Positions 39,012 through 50,578 of a stretch of 64,000 bases of DNA are shown here, piece by piece (the stretch's first letter is position 1; every line of letters starts with the position of its first letter). The notes beneath the pieces are model-generated. The model saw nothing but the letters and a program-made list of their open reading frames with translations. It was not told where the DNA came from and searched no databases. The stretch comes from Planctomycetaceae bacterium. GTDB taxonomy: Bacteria > Planctomycetota > Planctomycetia > Planctomycetales > Planctomycetaceae. The translations under genes were made by a program, and so were the position numbers. The stretch is from the NCBI GenBank assembly GCA_041398785.1, contig JAWKUA010000002.1, forward strand, positions 434,001 to 498,000, given 5' to 3'.

Positions 39012-41801
39012 ATGTTCCGAATCCAACTGTACATTTTGATTGCGGTGCTGTGTCCCGTCTGGCAGAGCACAGTCGGGGCAGACGATGAAGGTCCCGGTGG
39101 CGTCGGACAGGTCGACTTCGAAACAGATGTCCGCCCGCTGCTGCGAGCGAAGTGCTTTGCCTGTCATGGTGAGGAAGCTCAGGAAAGTCATCTTCGGCTC
39201 GATCGCAGAGCGTCAATGCTGCGAGGCGGCGATTCCGGAGAGCCGGCGATCGCGCCTGGAAACAGTGACAAAAGTCACCTGGTTCAGTTGGTCAGCGAGT
39301 CGCAACCGGGCAGGCTGATGCCGCCGGATGAATCAGATCGGCTGAATTCCGGCGAAATCGATGTGCTGCGGCGATGGATTGATCAGGGAGCGCCGTGGCC
39401 GGGTACCGACGGCGCGGTGAATGAGGAACCGCTGACATCGGATCACTGGTCGTTTCAGCCGGTCGGTCACATTCAGCCACCCTCCGTCGACGATCTGCGG
39501 GACGGCAGCACGTGGGTCGCGAACGGAATCGACGCGTTTGTGCTGCGAAAGCTGGCCGAACATTCGCTGGCGCCGAATCCACAAGCCCGCCGGGCGGAAC
39601 TGATCCGGCGGGTGTCGCTGGACATGCTGGGACTCCCGCCGTCACCCGAGGAAGTCCGGGAGTTCGTCAGTGGCGACGGCAACGCATACAGTGCGCTCGT
39701 GGAAGATGTCCTGGCGGATCCGCGGTACGGCGAACGCTGGGCTCGCTATTGGCTGGATTTGGTGAGATTCGCGGAAACAAACGGCTTTGAGACCAATCGC
39801 GAACGTCCCAACGCGTGGCCTTACCGCGACTACGTCATTCGTGCTCTGAACGAAGACAAGCCGTACGATGACTTCTTAAGAGAGCAGATCGCCGGAGATG
39901 CGCTGGGAGTTCCCGTGGCAACCAGCTATCTGGTCGCAGGACCGTACGATCTGGTTAAGAGTCCGGACATCAATCTGACGCTGATGCAGCGCCAGAACGA
40001 ACTTGACGACATGATCAACACCACGGGCACCGCCTTTTTGGGACTCACGCTCGGCTGCGCGCGGTGCCACAATCACAAGTTCGATCCGATTCGCCAGACG
40101 GATTACTACTCTCTGCAGGCTGTATTTGCCGGTGTTGAGCACGGTGATCGCACTCTTCCGCTGACAGCGAAGCAGCAGACGGAACTGGAAGAGATCGATC
40201 GCACGCTCGTTCGTTTGCGGGATCAGCTCAGGCCATTCGCGAAGGACAAAGGCCTCATTCGTGAGTCTGTGAATTCTGAACGCAACGAAGAACTGTTCGA
40301 GCCTCGCAGCGTACGCTTCGTCCGGTTCACGATCGAAGCGACAAATTCGTCGGAACCGTGCATCGACGAACTCGAGATCTTCAGCGGAGCAAACAACGTT
40401 GCGCTGGCGTCGACGGGCGCGACAGCAACGTGTTCGAGCGCTCTGCCCGGATACGAGATTCACAAACTGGAACATGTCAATGACGGACTGTTCGGGAATG
40501 CTCACAGTTGGATTTCGAACGAAGCCGGCCGCGGATGGATCGCGATTGAACTTCCTGAACCAACGGTCATTGACCGCATCGTGTGGGCCAGAGACCGTGA
40601 AGGCCGATTTCGTGACCGCGTCGCGACTCGTTATGTGATTGAGGCCGCGGTCGAACCGGGAGAATGGACAACGCTCTCATCGTCAGCAGACCGCGTCCCG
40701 TTCACTGACGGCACACCTGCAAAGCCGGAATACGATTTCGAAAAATTTCCCGAAGCGCGAGCGCTGGCCGAGCAGGTTCAGGAACTTGAGGATCGGAAGA
40801 GCGATCTGAATGATTCGATGACGGTGTACGCCGGCACGTTTCGGCAGCCCGGCCCGACTCACCGCCTGTTTCGCGGCGAACCCATGGAACAGCGAGAACA
40901 GGTCACCCCAGGAACCGTCGCCGCACTGGGATCACTGAACCTGACGGAAGCGACGCTGGAACAACAGCGCCGTCTGGCTCTGGCCGAATGGATTGCTTCC
41001 CCCCAAAACCCACTCACCGCAAGAGTGATCGCGAATCGGGTCTGGCAGTTTCATTTCGGCAGGGGACTCGTCGCGACGCCCAGTGATTTCGGCGCCGCCG
41101 GAGTACCGCCGACTCATCCGGAACTGCTCGACTGGCTGGCCCGCGAACTCATGGACAACAACTGGTCGCTCAAACATCTGCATCGACTCATCCTGAATTC
41201 CGCGACTTACGGACAAAGCAGTCTGCCGCGAGCCGAGGCACTTCAGGTGGATGCAGCAACGCAGTGGTGGTGGCGGTTTCCTCCCCGCCGGCTGGAGGCG
41301 GAGCCGATTCGGGACAGCATTCTGTCTGTCACCGGCGTTCTCGACAGCCGCATGTTCGGACCAGGATTCAGCGGATTTGAAGTCGAGCTGGAGAATGTTC
41401 GGCACTACTTTCCGAAGAAGAGCTACGGGCCGGATGACTGGCGGCGCATGATCTATATGACAAAGGTGAGGCTGGAACGGGAGTCCGTGTTTGGAGTCTT
41501 CGATTGCCCCGATGCGGCGACTTCAGTGCCGGATCGAAGCCGTTCAACGACACCGTTGCAGGCTCTGAATTTGTTTAACAGCCAGTTCATGCTGCAGCAG
41601 TCGGAATTGCTGGCGCAGCGTCTGCGGCGCGAATGCGGCGATGATCGGGACGACCAGGTCACTCGCGCGTATTGGCTGTGCTATGGCCGAAGTCCGGAGG
41701 CGGCCGAACTGTCGGACGCCGGGGCGTTCGCCGACGCACACGGTATGAACGCGTTTTGCCGGGCAATGCTGAACAGCAACGAATTTGTTTTTCTGCAATA
41801 G
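39012..41801 (+). CDS. Planctomycete cytochrome (PSCyt1/DUF1549/DUF1553) with F5/8C-like domain
   Basis: A 929-residue exported protein (signal peptide to about GADDE). A cytochrome-c-like domain at ~35-130 holds CFACHG (48-53) and LMPPDESDRL. DUF1549 follows (FVLRKLAEHSL onward) with a second CxxCH, CARCHNHKFDPI. Residues ~430-560 look like a discoidin (F5/8 type C) domain (VRFVRFTIEATNSSEPCIDELEIF). DUF1553 closes the protein (LTARVIANRVWQFHFGRGLV, TYGQSSLPR, LNLFNSQFML). The family is thought to support oxidative steps in polysaccharide use, but no biochemical role is proven. It is followed by a DUF1501 gene nine bases downstream. The start is the ATG directly before the leader. Confidence 0.85.
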   Translation: MFRIQLYILIAVLCPVWQSTVGADDEGPGGVGQVDFETDVRPLLRAKCFACHGEEAQESHLRLDRRASMLRGGDSGEPAIAPGNSDKSHLVQLVSESQPGRLMPPDESDRLNSGEIDVLRRWIDQGAPWPGTDGAVNEEPLTSDHWSFQPVGHIQPPSVDDLRDGSTWVANGIDAFVLRKLAEHSLAPNPQARRAELIRRVSLDMLGLPPSPEEVREFVSGDGNAYSALVEDVLADPRYGERWARYWLDLVRFAETNGFETNRERPNAWPYRDYVIRALNEDKPYDDFLREQIAGDALGVPVATSYLVAGPYDLVKSPDINLTLMQRQNELDDMINTTGTAFLGLTLGCARCHNHKFDPIRQTDYYSLQAVFAGVEHGDRTLPLTAKQQTELEEIDRTLVRLRDQLRPFAKDKGLIRESVNSERNEELFEPRSVRFVRFTIEATNSSEPCIDELEIFSGANNVALASTGATATCSSALPGYEIHKLEHVNDGLFGNAHSWISNEAGRGWIAIELPEPTVIDRIVWARDREGRFRDRVATRYVIEAAVEPGEWTTLSSSADRVPFTDGTPAKPEYDFEKFPEARALAEQVQELEDRKSDLNDSMTVYAGTFRQPGPTHRLFRGEPMEQREQVTPGTVAALGSLNLTEATLEQQRRLALAEWIASPQNPLTARVIANRVWQFHFGRGLVATPSDFGAAGVPPTHPELLDWLARELMDNNWSLKHLHRLILNSATYGQSSLPRAEALQVDAATQWWWRFPPRRLEAEPIRDSILSVTGVLDSRMFGPGFSGFEVELENVRHYFPKKSYGPDDWRRMIYMTKVRLERESVFGVFDCPDAATSVPDRSRSTTPLQALNLFNSQFMLQQSELLAQRLRRECGDDRDDQVTRAYWLCYGRSPEAAELSDAGAFADAHGMNAFCRAMLNSNEFVFLQ

Positions 41802-41810
41802 AGGCTTGTG

Positions 41811-43325
41811 ATGCAGCCGCGTTCGGACGAAATAACCGGTCGTCATCTGCTGAATCGTCGAGGCTTTCTTGACCACTCCGCAACGGCACTCAGCGGCATG
41901 GCACTCGCGATGATGCTCGGGGAACAGGGCCTGCTGAAAGCGGACGACGGAAAGCTCGCCACCGTCAGCGGGCGTGCTCCGATTCGTCCGGATATCGATC
42001 CGGCACACCCGTTTGCTTCGCGGCAGCCGCATTTTCCGGCGGCCGCAAAGCGAGTTTTGGTGATCTTCTGTTCGGGAGCCTGCAGCCACGTCGACACATT
42101 CGACTTCAAGCCGGAACTGATTGCGCGGCACGGCCAGCCGCTGCCCGGCGCAGACAGCCTGATCACGTTTCAGGGAGAGCAGGGCAATGTCACTCGCAGC
42201 CCGTGGTCGTTTCAGCCGCGGGGTGAATGCGGAAAGATGATTTCGGATCTGGTGCCGCACCTGGGTTCACTGGCCGACGACATTTGCTTTCTGCATTCTC
42301 TGAAGGGAAAGACAAACACGCACGGGCCGGGCGAAAACTATATGTCCACCGGCTTCACGCTCGACGGCTTTCCCAGCATCGGCGCCTGGTCGACGTATGC
42401 CCTCGGCACGGAAAACGAAAATCTTCCCGCGTACGTGGCGATTCCGGATCCGCGCGGGACACCGCAGAATTCGGTCAACAACTGGGGACCGGGATTCCTG
42501 CCGGCCGCGTTTCAGGGCACCGACTTCAATACGTCGCTGCCCATCCGCAACCTCGCGCGGCCAGATTCCGTTTCGGAAGCAACGGACACCGGAACCCGTG
42601 ATTTCCTGAAACGCCTGAACGATCGGCACCTGGAACGATTTCCCGGCGACACCGAACTTGCCGCACGGATTTCCAGCTACGAACTCGCGGCACGGATGCA
42701 GCTTAGCATTCCGGAAATCCGCGATCTGTCGACCGAATCCGCGTCGACGCTGGCGATGTACGGCGCCGACGATACCGAGAACTCACTCAAGGCGGCGTTC
42801 GCAAAAAACTGCATTCTCGCACGGCGACTGCTGGAACGGGGCGTTCGCTTCGTTCAGCTCTTCAACGGCGCCTATCAGACCGGCGGTGAAGGAGTCAGCA
42901 ACTGGGACGGACACAAGGTCATTGAACAGCAATACAGCATTCACGGCCCGGTGCTGGATCAGCCCGCGGCAGCTTTGGTCCGCGATCTTCAGCAGCGAGG
43001 CCTGTTGAAAGATACGCTGGTCGTCTGGTGTACGGAATTCGGCCGGATGCCCACGTTTCAGAAGGGTGCCAGCGGGCGCGATCACAATCCGGAAGGGTTC
43101 ACCTGCTGGCTGGCGGGCGCCGGCGTGAAGACTCCGTTCAGTTACGGAGCGACCGACGACTTCGGATACAAAGCCGTCGACAATATCGTCACGGTTCATG
43201 ACTTCCATGCCACGATTCTGCACCTGCTGGGACTCGACCACGAGCGTCTGACGTTCTACTACAACGGCCTCGAACGACGCCTGACCGACGTCGAAGGCAA
43301 TGCCGTGAAGGACATCCTGCTGTAG
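41811..43325 (+). CDS. DUF1501 protein (Tat-like leader), cassette 1
   Basis: A 504-residue protein. NRRGFLDHSATALSGMALAMM near residues 16-36 resembles a Tat signal. The DUF1501 core (phosphatase/sulfatase-like fold) is present: KRVLVIFCSGACSHVDTFDFKPEL, FLHSLKGKTNTHGPG, GRDHNPEGFTCWLAG and HDFHATILHLLGLDHERLTF, with a conserved DNW/H pattern. Function is unproven; it nearly always accompanies PSCyt/DUF1553 proteins. ATG 41811 is preferred over GTG 41808 because GAGG is six bases upstream. It is separated by only nine bases from the cytochrome gene, so they form one operon. Confidence 0.88.
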   Translation: MQPRSDEITGRHLLNRRGFLDHSATALSGMALAMMLGEQGLLKADDGKLATVSGRAPIRPDIDPAHPFASRQPHFPAAAKRVLVIFCSGACSHVDTFDFKPELIARHGQPLPGADSLITFQGEQGNVTRSPWSFQPRGECGKMISDLVPHLGSLADDICFLHSLKGKTNTHGPGENYMSTGFTLDGFPSIGAWSTYALGTENENLPAYVAIPDPRGTPQNSVNNWGPGFLPAAFQGTDFNTSLPIRNLARPDSVSEATDTGTRDFLKRLNDRHLERFPGDTELAARISSYELAARMQLSIPEIRDLSTESASTLAMYGADDTENSLKAAFAKNCILARRLLERGVRFVQLFNGAYQTGGEGVSNWDGHKVIEQQYSIHGPVLDQPAAALVRDLQQRGLLKDTLVVWCTEFGRMPTFQKGASGRDHNPEGFTCWLAGAGVKTPFSYGATDDFGYKAVDNIVTVHDFHATILHLLGLDHERLTFYYNGLERRLTDVEGNAVKDILL

Positions 43326-43535
43326 AGGCTGGCTCATTGCGTCACCCCGGGAGCCCAGGACCTTGACGGCAGAATTGCAAACTGCCTGTCCCCTTTCATT
43401 CGGCACGCTTGTAAGAGGACACGCACCGAAAGGAAGATCGCCGGACGTCTGTTGTCGTGGCAATTTGCGCCCGAAGCCAGCCCCGTTTCCGCAGTCTCAT
43501 TGAACAGCCCGAGCTATTGGCGTCTGCCGCACGCC

Positions 43536-45764
43536 TTACGCCCTGCGGGACAGGCGAATTCGTTTTCGTGCGGCGTCGACCTCCAGCACCGTGACCGTGA
43601 CGATGTCACCCACCGAGACCACTTTCGCCGGATCGCTGATGAAGTGATTGGCCAGTTGAGAGATGTGAACCAGGCCGTCCTGGTGGACTCCGATGTCGAC
43701 GAAGGCTCCGAAGTGAGTCACGTTGGTCACAACACCTTCCAGCTTCATGCCTTCACTCAGATCGCTGATTTCGTGGATCCCTTCCGCGAATTGAGCGGCG
43801 CGGAATTCGGCTCGCGGGTCGCGGCCGGGTTTTGCGAGTTCGGCCAGAATGTCGCGGATCGTGAAGTCACCGGCGGACGAATCAACGAAGTCCTCCGGTC
43901 GCAGCTTTGACACCACAGCTGCGTTACCGACCAGATCTCTTGTCGACATCTGCAGCGCGGCGGCGATGCGGTCGACCGCGGGATAGCTTTCCGGATGAAC
44001 GGCGGAGTTGTCCAGCGGCTGCCGTCCGTCGCGAATTCTGAGGAATCCCGCGCATTGCAGAAACGACTTTGCGCCCAATTTCGGAACGTTCAACAGGTCC
44101 TCCCGGCTGTCGAAGCGGCCGCAGGAATCGCGGTATTCCACAATTCGTTTGGCCAGTGCAGGCCCGATTCCGGCCACGAAGGACAACAGCGACGGACTGG
44201 CCGTGTTGACGTCGACACCGACCGCGTTGACGCACGATTCAACTTCGCGGTTCAGCGCCTTCTGCAACTGAGTCTGATTGACATCGTGCTGGTACTGGCC
44301 AACTCCAATGGCCTTCGGATCGATCTTGACGAGTTCGGCCAGAGGGTCCTGCAGGCGGTGAGCGATGCTGATTGCGCCGCGAACGGTGACATCCAGATCG
44401 GGGTATTCGGCGACGGCAAGCTCGCTGGCCGAGTACACGGAGGCTCCGGCTTCGCTGACAACAACTTTCGTCACCTGCAGATCGTGCTGACGAATCAGTG
44501 CGGTGACAAAGGCGTCAGTTTCCCGCGACGCGGTACCGTTTCCGATCGCAATCAGTTTGATGTTGTGCTGCGTGATCAGGTCCAGCAGAGTCTGCCCGGC
44601 ACCGGCAACATCGTTCCGCGGCGGAGTCGGATAAACCGTTGTGCCGGTGAGATACTTTCCTGTGTCGTCCACGACCGCAACTTTGCAGCCGGTGCGAAAA
44701 CCGGGATCCAGTCCCATGGTCACTCGCGGCCCGGCGGGAGCGGCCAGCAGAAGTTCGCGGATATTTCTGGCAAACACGCGAATGGCGTCGTCGTCGGACT
44801 TTTCCTTCAGGTTCTGCATGACAGCGGATTCGGCCGCGGGCAGCAGCAGCCGCCGGTAGCAGTCTTCGACAGTGTCGACGAGAGCCCGGACAAACTCGAA
44901 ATTGAGGTTGCGGATCAGGCGCTGCCGCAATTTGTCGAGCACAAAGTCGTCGTCGATCGCGAGACTGGTTCGCAGAACGCCTTCCGCTTCACCGCGTTTC
45001 ATGGCAAGAAACCGATGCGACGGAATTCTGTCGATGCGTTCGGTGTGATTGAAGTAGACGTCGAACTTGCCGACGGCGGCGCTGCGCTGTTCGCCCGCTT
45101 CGAGCGAGGAAGTACCAGCGCCGGTTGAAGCCGATCGCTTTCCGCGTTTGGCTCTCGAAACGATCTCGCCGCGTTCGGCTCGCTGCAGCATCCAGGCTCG
45201 CAGGTCGGCGTCTTCGGACCACGTTTCAGCCACAATATCGCAGGCTCCGGCGAGTGCGGCCGCCGTGTCGGGAACGTCGCGTGACGGATCGACGAAGCGC
45301 TGCAGGAACGAGTCCGCAGGCTGTTGCAGTCGCTGCTGCCGCAGCAGGACGTCCGCCAGCGGCTGAAGTCCTCGTTCGCGGGCGATGGATGCCCGCGTCC
45401 GGCGTTTGGGTTTGTAAGGCAGGTACAGGTCTTCCAGCCGCTGCCGCTGGTCACAGTCGAGAATCTGCCGCATCAGTGAATCGGTGAGCTGCCCCTGTTC
45501 GTCGATTGATCGCAGAACCGTCGCCTTTCGATCAGCCAGTTCACGCGCTTTGGTGACAGCGTCATCGATCACTCGCAACGCGACTTCGTCGAGCCCGCGA
45601 GTGGCCTCCTTCCGATAACGGGCGATGAACGGGATGGTATTGCCGTCGGCCAGCAGTTCGATCGCCCTGACAACCTGATGAGCAGAAACGCTTAGCTGCG
45701 CGGCAATGTTTGACGCGACGGTGGTGAGTTCGAAGACGTCGTCTTTGGAGGGTGTCGACGACAT
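43536..45764 (-). CDS. tex: Tex-family transcriptional accessory protein
   Basis: A 742-residue Tex protein. The N-terminal helical region opens with LADGNTIPFIARYRKEATRGLDE, typical of Tex. The YqgF/RNase H-like domain is at ~310-440 (MGLDPGFRTGCKVAVVDDTG). Helix-hairpin-helix motifs are in the middle (FVAGIGPALAKRIVEYRD), and an S1 RNA-binding domain ends it (LEGVVTNVTHFGAFVDIGVHQDGLVHISQLA). Tex binds nucleic acids and affects transcription and stress tolerance. It lies between two cytochrome/DUF1501 cassettes without apparent functional link. Length is normal for the family. Confidence 0.95.
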   Translation of the reverse strand: MSSTPSKDDVFELTTVASNIAAQLSVSAHQVVRAIELLADGNTIPFIARYRKEATRGLDEVALRVIDDAVTKARELADRKATVLRSIDEQGQLTDSLMRQILDCDQRQRLEDLYLPYKPKRRTRASIARERGLQPLADVLLRQQRLQQPADSFLQRFVDPSRDVPDTAAALAGACDIVAETWSEDADLRAWMLQRAERGEIVSRAKRGKRSASTGAGTSSLEAGEQRSAAVGKFDVYFNHTERIDRIPSHRFLAMKRGEAEGVLRTSLAIDDDFVLDKLRQRLIRNLNFEFVRALVDTVEDCYRRLLLPAAESAVMQNLKEKSDDDAIRVFARNIRELLLAAPAGPRVTMGLDPGFRTGCKVAVVDDTGKYLTGTTVYPTPPRNDVAGAGQTLLDLITQHNIKLIAIGNGTASRETDAFVTALIRQHDLQVTKVVVSEAGASVYSASELAVAEYPDLDVTVRGAISIAHRLQDPLAELVKIDPKAIGVGQYQHDVNQTQLQKALNREVESCVNAVGVDVNTASPSLLSFVAGIGPALAKRIVEYRDSCGRFDSREDLLNVPKLGAKSFLQCAGFLRIRDGRQPLDNSAVHPESYPAVDRIAAALQMSTRDLVGNAAVVSKLRPEDFVDSSAGDFTIRDILAELAKPGRDPRAEFRAAQFAEGIHEISDLSEGMKLEGVVTNVTHFGAFVDIGVHQDGLVHISQLANHFISDPAKVVSVGDIVTVTVLEVDAARKRIRLSRRA

Positions 45765-45878
45765 GTCGGTTCCGTTGGTAACTCACGACGGTAGACAGAA
45801 AAGCGCACTCTAACGCACCGATGGCCGATATGCAGAGGGCCGCGCAGAAACACAATTTGCAAAACTCCGGTTTCCGCC

Positions 45879-45955
45879 GCGCCTCCGCGTTCTCTGTGAT
45901 CAAGTCACGCCGGCGTGCGCGGACCGGTTTCCCGCCTGCGCGGGAATGACGGGGA
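45879..45955. repeat. Repeat-like intergenic block with REP-type hairpin
   Basis: Two repeat-type strings lie in the 214-bp gap between tex and the DUF1501 gene. One is CGCCTCCGCGTTCTCTGTGATC, similar to strings recurring between genes in many environmental bacteria. The other is a REP-like hairpin: TTCCCGC (45929-45935), loop CTGC, GCGGGAA (45940-45946), followed by TGACGGG. Only single copies are in the window. Confidence 0.4.
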
Positions 45956-45978
45956 GATTGTCGCGGATTCGTCCGCGG

Positions 45979-47415
<1,437 letters not shown>

Positions 47416-47473
47416 TGAAACACTTTCCGAGTTGTCTCACACGACAAGAACCAGCAACAACCTCACCACGTCA

Positions 47474-50400
47474 TTATCTTCTCATCATACAGCCATCGTA
47501 CGCGAACAGCGTATTGGCCACGCTGGTCCACGCGGCGAGAGCCACACTGTCTTCGGACTGCGCGACGGCTTCACCGACGGCCAGGTACGCTTTCGCGGCA
47601 TCCTGATTGTCCGCGAAGTGTCGTTGCTGCTGTTCGAACAAAGCGAGCAGTGAGTCGCGTTCGGTATCGTCCGGATGCCGTGCCGTCAGCCGTCGGAACA
47701 TGTCGTCGACGATCGCGGCTTCATCGTTTCCGTGCTGCCGGATCAGCCGATCGGCAAGTATTCGTGCGGCCTCAATGAACTGCGGACTGTTGATGACAAC
47801 CAGCGACTGCAGCGGCGACGACGTCCGTTCTCGGCGCATCCGGCAGACTTCCCGTTTGGCCGCATCCAGCGTCGTCATCATCGGCGCGGGAGCGGTCTGC
47901 TTCCAATAGGTATACAGGCTGCGGCGATGCAAGCCAGCGCCGGTATCCGGCGTTGACGGCTTGAAGGCCGCTTCCAGCTCATAGGGTTTCGCCGGTGGAC
48001 CGCCGATCTGGTTGTGTAGCAGCCCGCTGACGGCCAGCGCGTTGTCGCGCAGCATTTCGGCGGGAAGGCGGTACACGGGTGCTCGTGAAAGCCACAGGTT
48101 GTCGGGGTCGATACGGCGGTTTTCGGCAGTTGCGGCGCTGGACTGTCGATAGGTCGACGACATCATGATCTGCTTCAACAGCCGCTTGACGTCCCAGCCG
48201 TTCTCGCGGAAATCAGCGGCCAGCCAGTCGAGCAGCAGCGGATGCGTCGGGTTGGCTCCCTGGCTGCCGAAGTCCTCCGGAGTGCGAACCAGTCCATTTC
48301 CGAAACACAGTTGCCAGTAGCGATTCACGGCAACTCGCGCGGTAAGCGGATGCTGCGGCGACGTCAGCCACCTTGCGAAACCCAGGCGGTTGTTCGGTGC
48401 TCCGCCGGGCAGCGGAGGCAGCGACGCGGGCACATTTGCGGTGACGGGTTCTCCATGAGCGTCATAGGCTCCGCGAGTCAGCAGGAATGCCGGCCGCGGT
48501 TCAGGAAGTTCCCGCATCACCATGATTTCTTCGAACGAATCCTGCAGCCGGCACAGCGCTTCGCGGCGGGACTGAAGTTCCGCACGCAGTTCGTCCGGAC
48601 GATGGATCTGTGAATCGGCTGCGCTGTTGCCTGCTGGTTCCCCGGGCGCTGAAGCCAGGCCGTCATACAGAGTCGCCAGTTCGGCTTTCGTGAGTTCTCG
48701 ATCGAAGACGCGGAAATCGTCAACCATCCCTCCGGCGAGACCCATGTCGCGGAAGCGTTCTCCGATCGTGATTGTGTCACCGCCTCCGCCGGTGATGTTC
48801 TTGTAAAGGTTGTCTCGCACAACCTGAATCGGGGCGGGCTCGCCGTTGACCCACAGATGCAGACCATTGGCTCGGCTGGAACCGTCCCACGTCATTGAAA
48901 CGTGAGTCCAGGTGTTCAGTGGCAGCTTGTCGGCGGCCTGCACCCGGATCGCATTGCCGGGGTAAAAGTGAATGAGTGCCGCACTCAGACGACCGCCTTC
49001 AATCAGCAGCTCGTATCCTCGACTGCCGGCGTCGGTCCATGCCCGGGAACGATGAAACACGACGGCTCGTTCGTAATCCTTCGGAACATTCAGCCACAGC
49101 GAAACGGAGAACGGCTGCCAACGCGGGAAGTTGCCGACGCCGGTATCGATGCCGTGGTCGCCGGTCAGCTTCACGACTTTTCCACCGCGAGCAGCGTCCG
49201 TCACGGACTTGTTCTCACCGACGGCCCCGTCTTCGAAATCCAGATGAGCAAGCTGGTTGGGGAGCGATGCCGCGATGGCGTGTCCTCCGGTGTGGTTGTC
49301 ACCTTCGCCCGTCGACGAAGGCACCGACCGGAGATAGTCCACCAGCCTGCGTTCCGCTTCTTCGACGGCCGCCGTCGCTTCCGCGAGATGCCGTTCCTGC
49401 TCGTCCGTTGTCAGCCGCAGCGTTGGAGTCGGGATCGCGTCGGTGAAGTACGAATACAACCCGGCCTCATCGATGTTGTTGAAGTAGGAGAACAGTTGAT
49501 AGTACTCGCGCTGCGTGATCGGGTCGTACTTGTGATCGTGGCAGCGGCAGCATTCCATTGTCAGCCCGAGAAAGGCCGTACCGACTGTCTGAGTCCGATC
49601 GGCCACGTATTCGACGCGAAACTCTTCCGGCACGCTGCCGCCTTCGACCTTTTGACCGTGCAGGCGGTTGAAGGTGGTTGCCAGGATCTGTTCCTTTGTT
49701 GGATTCGGCAGCAGGTCACCGGCCAGTTGTTCGGTGATGAAGTCGTCGAACGGCAGGTTGCGATTGAATGCGCCGATCACCCAGTCTCGCCACGGCCAGA
49801 CAAAGCGGTCGCGGTCCACCTGATAGCCATAGGTGTCGCTGTACCGGGCGACGTCCAGCCATTCGGTCGCCATGCGTTCTCCGTAGGAGTCCGACGCAAG
49901 CAGACGGTCGATGACACGTTCGTACGCGTTGTCGGAATCGTCGGCCAGAAAGGCATCGATCTCCTCGATGGTCGGCGGCAGCCCCGTCAGGTCGAATGTT
50001 GCTCGCCGAATGATCGCCTCGCGCGCCGCCGGATCATTGGGCGACAACCCGGCCTGATCGCAGCGGGCAGCGATGAAAAAATCGATTGGATTCGAACACC
50101 ATGCCGGGTTCTTAACAACCGGAATCTGTGGAGCGACGATCGGGCTGAACGACCAGTGCTGCGACAGCTTCGCTCCTTCCCGGACCCAGCGAGCAATCAG
50201 TTCCTTTTCGTCCGCGGAAAGTGACAGTTTCGACCCCGAGGGCGGCATCATGTCGTCGGCATCGTTCGACATGATCCGCTGCACAAGCCGACTACTCGCG
50301 ACGTTTCCGGGCACAACTGCGCGGGCATCGGGGTCGGATTCCAGCGGGGCGACGATGCCCTCCGGAAGATCCAGCCGCAGGCCCGCCTGGCGGTTTTCGG

Positions 50401-50578
50401 TGTCAGGACCGTGGCACACAAAGCATCGGTCGGAAAGCAACGGCTTGATCTGGGAGGCGTAGTCGACCGGCTCGTCGGCCGCCGAACCGGCCAATGGACG
50501 CATCAGCAATCCCGTCAAGACGACGACGGTATGCCACGACGGGAAGCGATTCGAGATCCGGAAAGGGAAGTGACGCAT
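47474..50578 (-). CDS. Planctomycete cytochrome (PSCyt1/DUF1549/DUF1553) with LamG domain
   Basis: A 1034-residue exported protein. The leader ends near AGSAADE, and CFVCHG (52-57) is the cytochrome-c motif. DUF1549 has the second CxxCH (CCRCHDHKYDPI). Residues ~440-640 form a LamG/concanavalin-like domain (QLAHLDFEDGAVGENKSV, PFSVSLWLNVPKD, LHLWVNGEPAPIQVV, GGMVDDFRVFDREL). DUF1553 follows (LTARVAVNRYWQLCFGNGLV, STYRQSSAAT, SPLQSLVVINSPQF). The LamG insert is a probable glycan-binding addition; cassette 1 has F5/8C at the same point. Start at 50578 is the first ATG before the leader. Upstream is a divergent gene of unknown function. Confidence 0.85.
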   Translation of the reverse strand: MRHFPFRISNRFPSWHTVVVLTGLLMRPLAGSAADEPVDYASQIKPLLSDRCFVCHGPDTENRQAGLRLDLPEGIVAPLESDPDARAVVPGNVASSRLVQRIMSNDADDMMPPSGSKLSLSADEKELIARWVREGAKLSQHWSFSPIVAPQIPVVKNPAWCSNPIDFFIAARCDQAGLSPNDPAAREAIIRRATFDLTGLPPTIEEIDAFLADDSDNAYERVIDRLLASDSYGERMATEWLDVARYSDTYGYQVDRDRFVWPWRDWVIGAFNRNLPFDDFITEQLAGDLLPNPTKEQILATTFNRLHGQKVEGGSVPEEFRVEYVADRTQTVGTAFLGLTMECCRCHDHKYDPITQREYYQLFSYFNNIDEAGLYSYFTDAIPTPTLRLTTDEQERHLAEATAAVEEAERRLVDYLRSVPSSTGEGDNHTGGHAIAASLPNQLAHLDFEDGAVGENKSVTDAARGGKVVKLTGDHGIDTGVGNFPRWQPFSVSLWLNVPKDYERAVVFHRSRAWTDAGSRGYELLIEGGRLSAALIHFYPGNAIRVQAADKLPLNTWTHVSMTWDGSSRANGLHLWVNGEPAPIQVVRDNLYKNITGGGGDTITIGERFRDMGLAGGMVDDFRVFDRELTKAELATLYDGLASAPGEPAGNSAADSQIHRPDELRAELQSRREALCRLQDSFEEIMVMRELPEPRPAFLLTRGAYDAHGEPVTANVPASLPPLPGGAPNNRLGFARWLTSPQHPLTARVAVNRYWQLCFGNGLVRTPEDFGSQGANPTHPLLLDWLAADFRENGWDVKRLLKQIMMSSTYRQSSAATAENRRIDPDNLWLSRAPVYRLPAEMLRDNALAVSGLLHNQIGGPPAKPYELEAAFKPSTPDTGAGLHRRSLYTYWKQTAPAPMMTTLDAAKREVCRMRRERTSSPLQSLVVINSPQFIEAARILADRLIRQHGNDEAAIVDDMFRRLTARHPDDTERDSLLALFEQQQRHFADNQDAAKAYLAVGEAVAQSEDSVALAAWTSVANTLFAYDGCMMRR

